Shown piece by piece: positions 62,008 through 64,000 of a stretch of DNA of 64,000 nt. Numbering within the stretch: position 1 is the first letter of the stretch; each line of letters opens with the position of its first letter. A model generated the notes under the pieces. It did no database searches. It had not been told where the DNA came from and saw only the letters and a program-made list of their open reading frames with translations. A program made the translations under genes and the position numbers. The stretch is from Neoarius graeffei (Eukaryota > Chordata > Actinopteri > Siluriformes > Ariidae), in assembly GCF_027579695.1 (NCBI RefSeq), contig NC_083570.1:101007963-101071962 (forward strand), given 5' to 3'.

Positions 62008-62017
62008 TAATCAACAT
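61994..62017 (-). other. short upstream ORF overlapping the cfap69 start
   Basis: An ATG ten bases before the cfap69 ATG opens a 7-codon frame that ends in TGA inside the cfap69 coding sequence, in a different frame. Both ATGs have T at -3. If the transcript includes it, this would reduce initiation at the first cfap69 ATG and favour Met16. The transcription start is not visible, so this is inference. Confidence 0.4.
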
Positions 62018-62165
62018 TAATAAATCACGAGAGGTTGATAAAATCACAGAAACGATGGCGCGTTGTTGTGTTTTCATTAAAAATAAATAAATACAGAAAA
62101 TAGTTCCCTTCTTCTGCACGCGCTCGCAAAGCTGCAGGTGAGACGTGTTTCTGTTCCAAGCAACC

Positions 62166-62179
62166 GTCACCATAGCAAC
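62166..62179. promoter_or_regulatory. RFX X-box in the cfap69 promoter
   Basis: The sequence GTCACCATAGCAAC fits the imperfect inverted repeat GTNRCC-N(0-3)-RGYAAC bound by RFX factors. RFX2/3 together with FOXJ1 activate ciliary genes. It lies 159 bp upstream of the ATG, a typical distance. A partial second motif (GTTCC-A-AGCAAC) lies just beside it at 62153-62164. Confidence 0.7.
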
Positions 62180-62828
62180 ATCGGAACCAGACTCAGAAGC
62201 AGAATTCCTTGATTGTGCACAATTATTTGAAATTATTGTTTATTCCCCTTAACAATTCATATAACTTGTATTCATATAGTCTCAGTGTTACCCAGCTGTA
62301 ATTTCGGTCATTGTTTGTTTTTGTGTGTGTTGCCCTTTAAGTGTTACGACGATATCGTATTACGGTAGCTTTACGACTGCCGGCTTCTTTACGGCAGCGC
62401 TCTGACTAGTGGGGCTCGCGAGCTCGGATGGTCACAGCTACAGCAGAGTTAACTTTTTTTCCAAAGTCTTTTTATTGACAAATAGAATCATACAATATTA
62501 GTAATAATAATAAAAATAATAACTGTACCAAGGGCACAGTGGTATCTCATTTCCACACCTGAGGCCTTGGGGCAAAAGTCAAGGTCACAGAACTGAGAGA
62601 AATGAGGCTACATGTCTGGAATCTGATGACAAAGTGAAAAGGATATAATACTTCCATGGTTAAAAATATCAACTAAGTTTCTATCTTTCACCAATTTCTT
62701 GATGCAGGCCAGTGAAAAATATGCAGATCATTGATCTGACCTGTCAAGGTCACTCCAGGACAAAACCAATGTTCCCAAATGAAAGCCCATATATGAGTTC
62801 CTATTCATGATTAATAGTAACTTTGGCC
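62180..62828. other. cfap69 upstream flank
   Basis: AT-rich with a CG-bearing stretch (62340-62440, including CTCGCGAGCTCGGATGG). No exon of a neighbouring gene was recognised. Confidence 0.5.
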
Positions 62829-63185
62829 TTATCCATCCATCCATCCATTATCTGCAGGCAAGCTGGAGCCTATCCCAGCTGACTACGGGCGAAAGGCGGG
62901 GTACACCCTGGACAAGTCGCCAGGTCATCACAGGGCTGACACATAGACACAGACAACCATTCATACTCACATTCACACCTACGGTCAATTTAGAGTCACC
63001 AGTTAACCTAACCTGCATGTCTTTGGACTGTGGGGGAAACCGGAGCACCCGGAGGAAACCCACGCGGACACGGGGAGAACATGCAAACTCCACACAGAAA
63101 GGCCCTCGCCGGCTGCTGGGCTCGAACCCAGGACCTTCTTGCTGTGAGGCGACAGTGCTAACCACTACACCACTGTGCCGCCCTT
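62829..63185 (-). mobile_element. GGCGGCACGGTGG-type SINE, full length
   Basis: Minus strand. tRNA head GGCGGCACAGTGGTGTAGTGG at 63183-63163 and (CCAT)n tail at 62831-62848. Confidence 0.9.
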
Positions 63186-63212
63186 ATGCCCTTATCTTGC
63201 TCTGTTTTTGAG

Positions 63213-63595
63213 ATATAAGCCATTGAAAACATGTGACCTAATATTGACCTAGGTCAAACATCAGTAGGTTAAAACTCATCTCATCTCTAGCCGCTTTATC
63301 CTGTTCTACAGTGTCGCAGGCAAGCTGAAGCCTATCCCAGCTGACTACGGGTGAAAGGCGGGGTACACCCTGGACAAGTCGCCAGGTCATCACAGGGCTG
63401 ACACATAGACACAGACAACCATTCACACCTACGGTCAATTTAGAGTCACCAGTTAACCTAACCTGCATGTCTTTGGACTGTGGGGAAAACTGGAGCACCT
63501 GGAGGAAACCCACGCAGACACCGACAGATATAAGCCATTGAAAATATGTGACCTAATATTGACCTAGGTCAAAGGTCAATAGGTTAAAACAATAA
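63213..63595. repeat. 66-bp direct repeat flanking a SINE
   Basis: GATATAAGCCATTGAAAA..GTGACCTAATATTGACCTAGGTCAAA..TAGGTTAAAAC occurs at 63215-63278 and again at 63528-63591, about 95% identical. The intervening segment is a truncated minus-strand SINE (63280-63527). Confidence 0.9.
63280..63527 (-). mobile_element. GGCGGCACGGTGG-type SINE, head missing
   Basis: From the CTCATCTCATCTCTAGCCGC tail side to CCACGCAGACACCGACAG. The tRNA-related head is absent. Confidence 0.88.
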
Positions 63596-63618
63596 ATATT
63601 AATTAAAACATGGTTTTC

Positions 63619-63987
63619 TACGGGGCGGCACGGTGGTGTAGTGGTTAGCACTGTCGCCTCACAGCAAGAAGGTCCTGGGTTCGAGCCCAGTGGCCGGCAA
63701 GGGCCTTTCTGTGTGGAGTTTGCATGTTCTCCCCGTGTCCGTGTGGGTTTCCTCCTGGTGCTCTGGTTTCCCCCACAGTCCAAAGACATGCAGGTGGCTG
63801 TAAATTGACCGTAGGTGTGAATGTGAGTGTGAATGGTTGTTTGTCTCTGTGTCAGCCCTGTGATAACCTGGCGACTTGTCCAGGGTGTACCCTGCCTCTC
63901 GCCCATAGTCAGCTAGGATAGGCTCCAGCTTGCCTGCGACCCTGTAGAACAGGATAAGCGGCTACAGTTAATGGATGGATGGATGTT
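63619..63987 (+). mobile_element. GGCGGCACGGTGG-type SINE, full length
   Basis: GGGGCGGCACGGTGGTGTAG TGG head, B box GGGTTCGAGCCC, slightly shortened body (missing the GTTAGGTTAACTGG block) and a GGATGGATGGATG tail. Confidence 0.9.
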
Positions 63988-64000
63988 TTTCTATAGCAAA

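Larger units (their letters stand above)
58414..61534 (+). mobile_element. hAT element CA(C/G)GGGCGCAGA, nested in another hAT
   Basis: Left end CACGGGCGCAGATAGACG. The right end, inverted, is CAGGGGCGCAGAGAGG. Exact 8-bp duplication GCTCAATG at 58406-58413 and 61535-61542. Shares its left about 290 bp with the MITE at 7192-7569. It holds a short transposase start and three later insertions (59286-59814, a microsatellite, 59874-61439). Confidence 0.9.
57194..61683 (+). mobile_element. hAT element with CAGTGGCGGTTCTAGACC-type ends, outermost of a nest
   Basis: Left end CATAGGCGGTTTTAAAC. The right end, inverted, is CAGTGGCGGTTCTAGACC. Exact 8-bp duplication TATGACTT at 57186-57193 and 61684-61691. 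GGGGCC-rich subterminal stretches on both sides. It holds two 5' exons of a transposase and, from 58414 to 61534, another hAT. Confidence 0.88.

Overview
This is vertebrate nuclear DNA, almost certainly a ray-finned fish. The evidence is spliced exons with GT..AG junctions, no operons, and very dense fish-type repeats: several Tc1/mariner families, hAT, TTAA-target, PIF/Harbinger-like and LINE elements, and 'GGCGGCACGGTGG'-type tRNA-derived SINEs. The SINE types would fit an ostariophysan such as a catfish, but that is only an impression.

The window is dominated by one host gene on the minus strand, the ciliary/flagellar gene cfap69. I could splice 22 coding exons by eye, from the ATG at 62007 down to a stop at 8127. 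All 22 join in phase and give a 935-residue protein, about the length of mammalian CFAP69 (near 940), with recognisable CFAP69 sequence in nearly every exon. An RFX-type X-box lies about 160 bp upstream of the ATG, as expected for a ciliary gene.

Nearly everything else is mobile DNA in the introns and flanks. Left flank (1-4920): the 3' half of an L2/CR1-like LINE, ATCC/ATCT repeats and SINEs. 3' UTR side (4921-8100): a minus-strand LINE with a restriction-like endonuclease, itself hit by three DNA elements, inserted just past the cfap69 stop codon and flanked by a duplication of about 54 bp. Intron 21 holds a TIR element carrying a Tc1 copy and a SINE. Intron 19 holds a THAP-domain element containing a hAT MITE, plus a second hAT MITE. 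Intron 17 holds a hAT MITE between two (TA)n tracts and two Tc1 elements. Intron 12 holds composite SINEs and a Tc1 copy carrying a hAT MITE. Intron 8 holds a Tc1 copy carrying a TTAA-target MITE. Intron 6 holds a Kolobok-like THAP element. Introns 5 to 1 hold stacks of nested Tc1, hAT, Harbinger-like and TTAA elements, ending with a nearly intact DD37E Tc1-type element. The right flank (62,180-64,000) is upstream sequence with three more SINE copies.

Many insertions can be ordered because their target duplications are still legible (TA, TTA, TTAA, 5 bp or 8 bp), and two have an empty-site relative elsewhere in the window. No tRNA, rRNA, CRISPR or bacterial-type feature is present.
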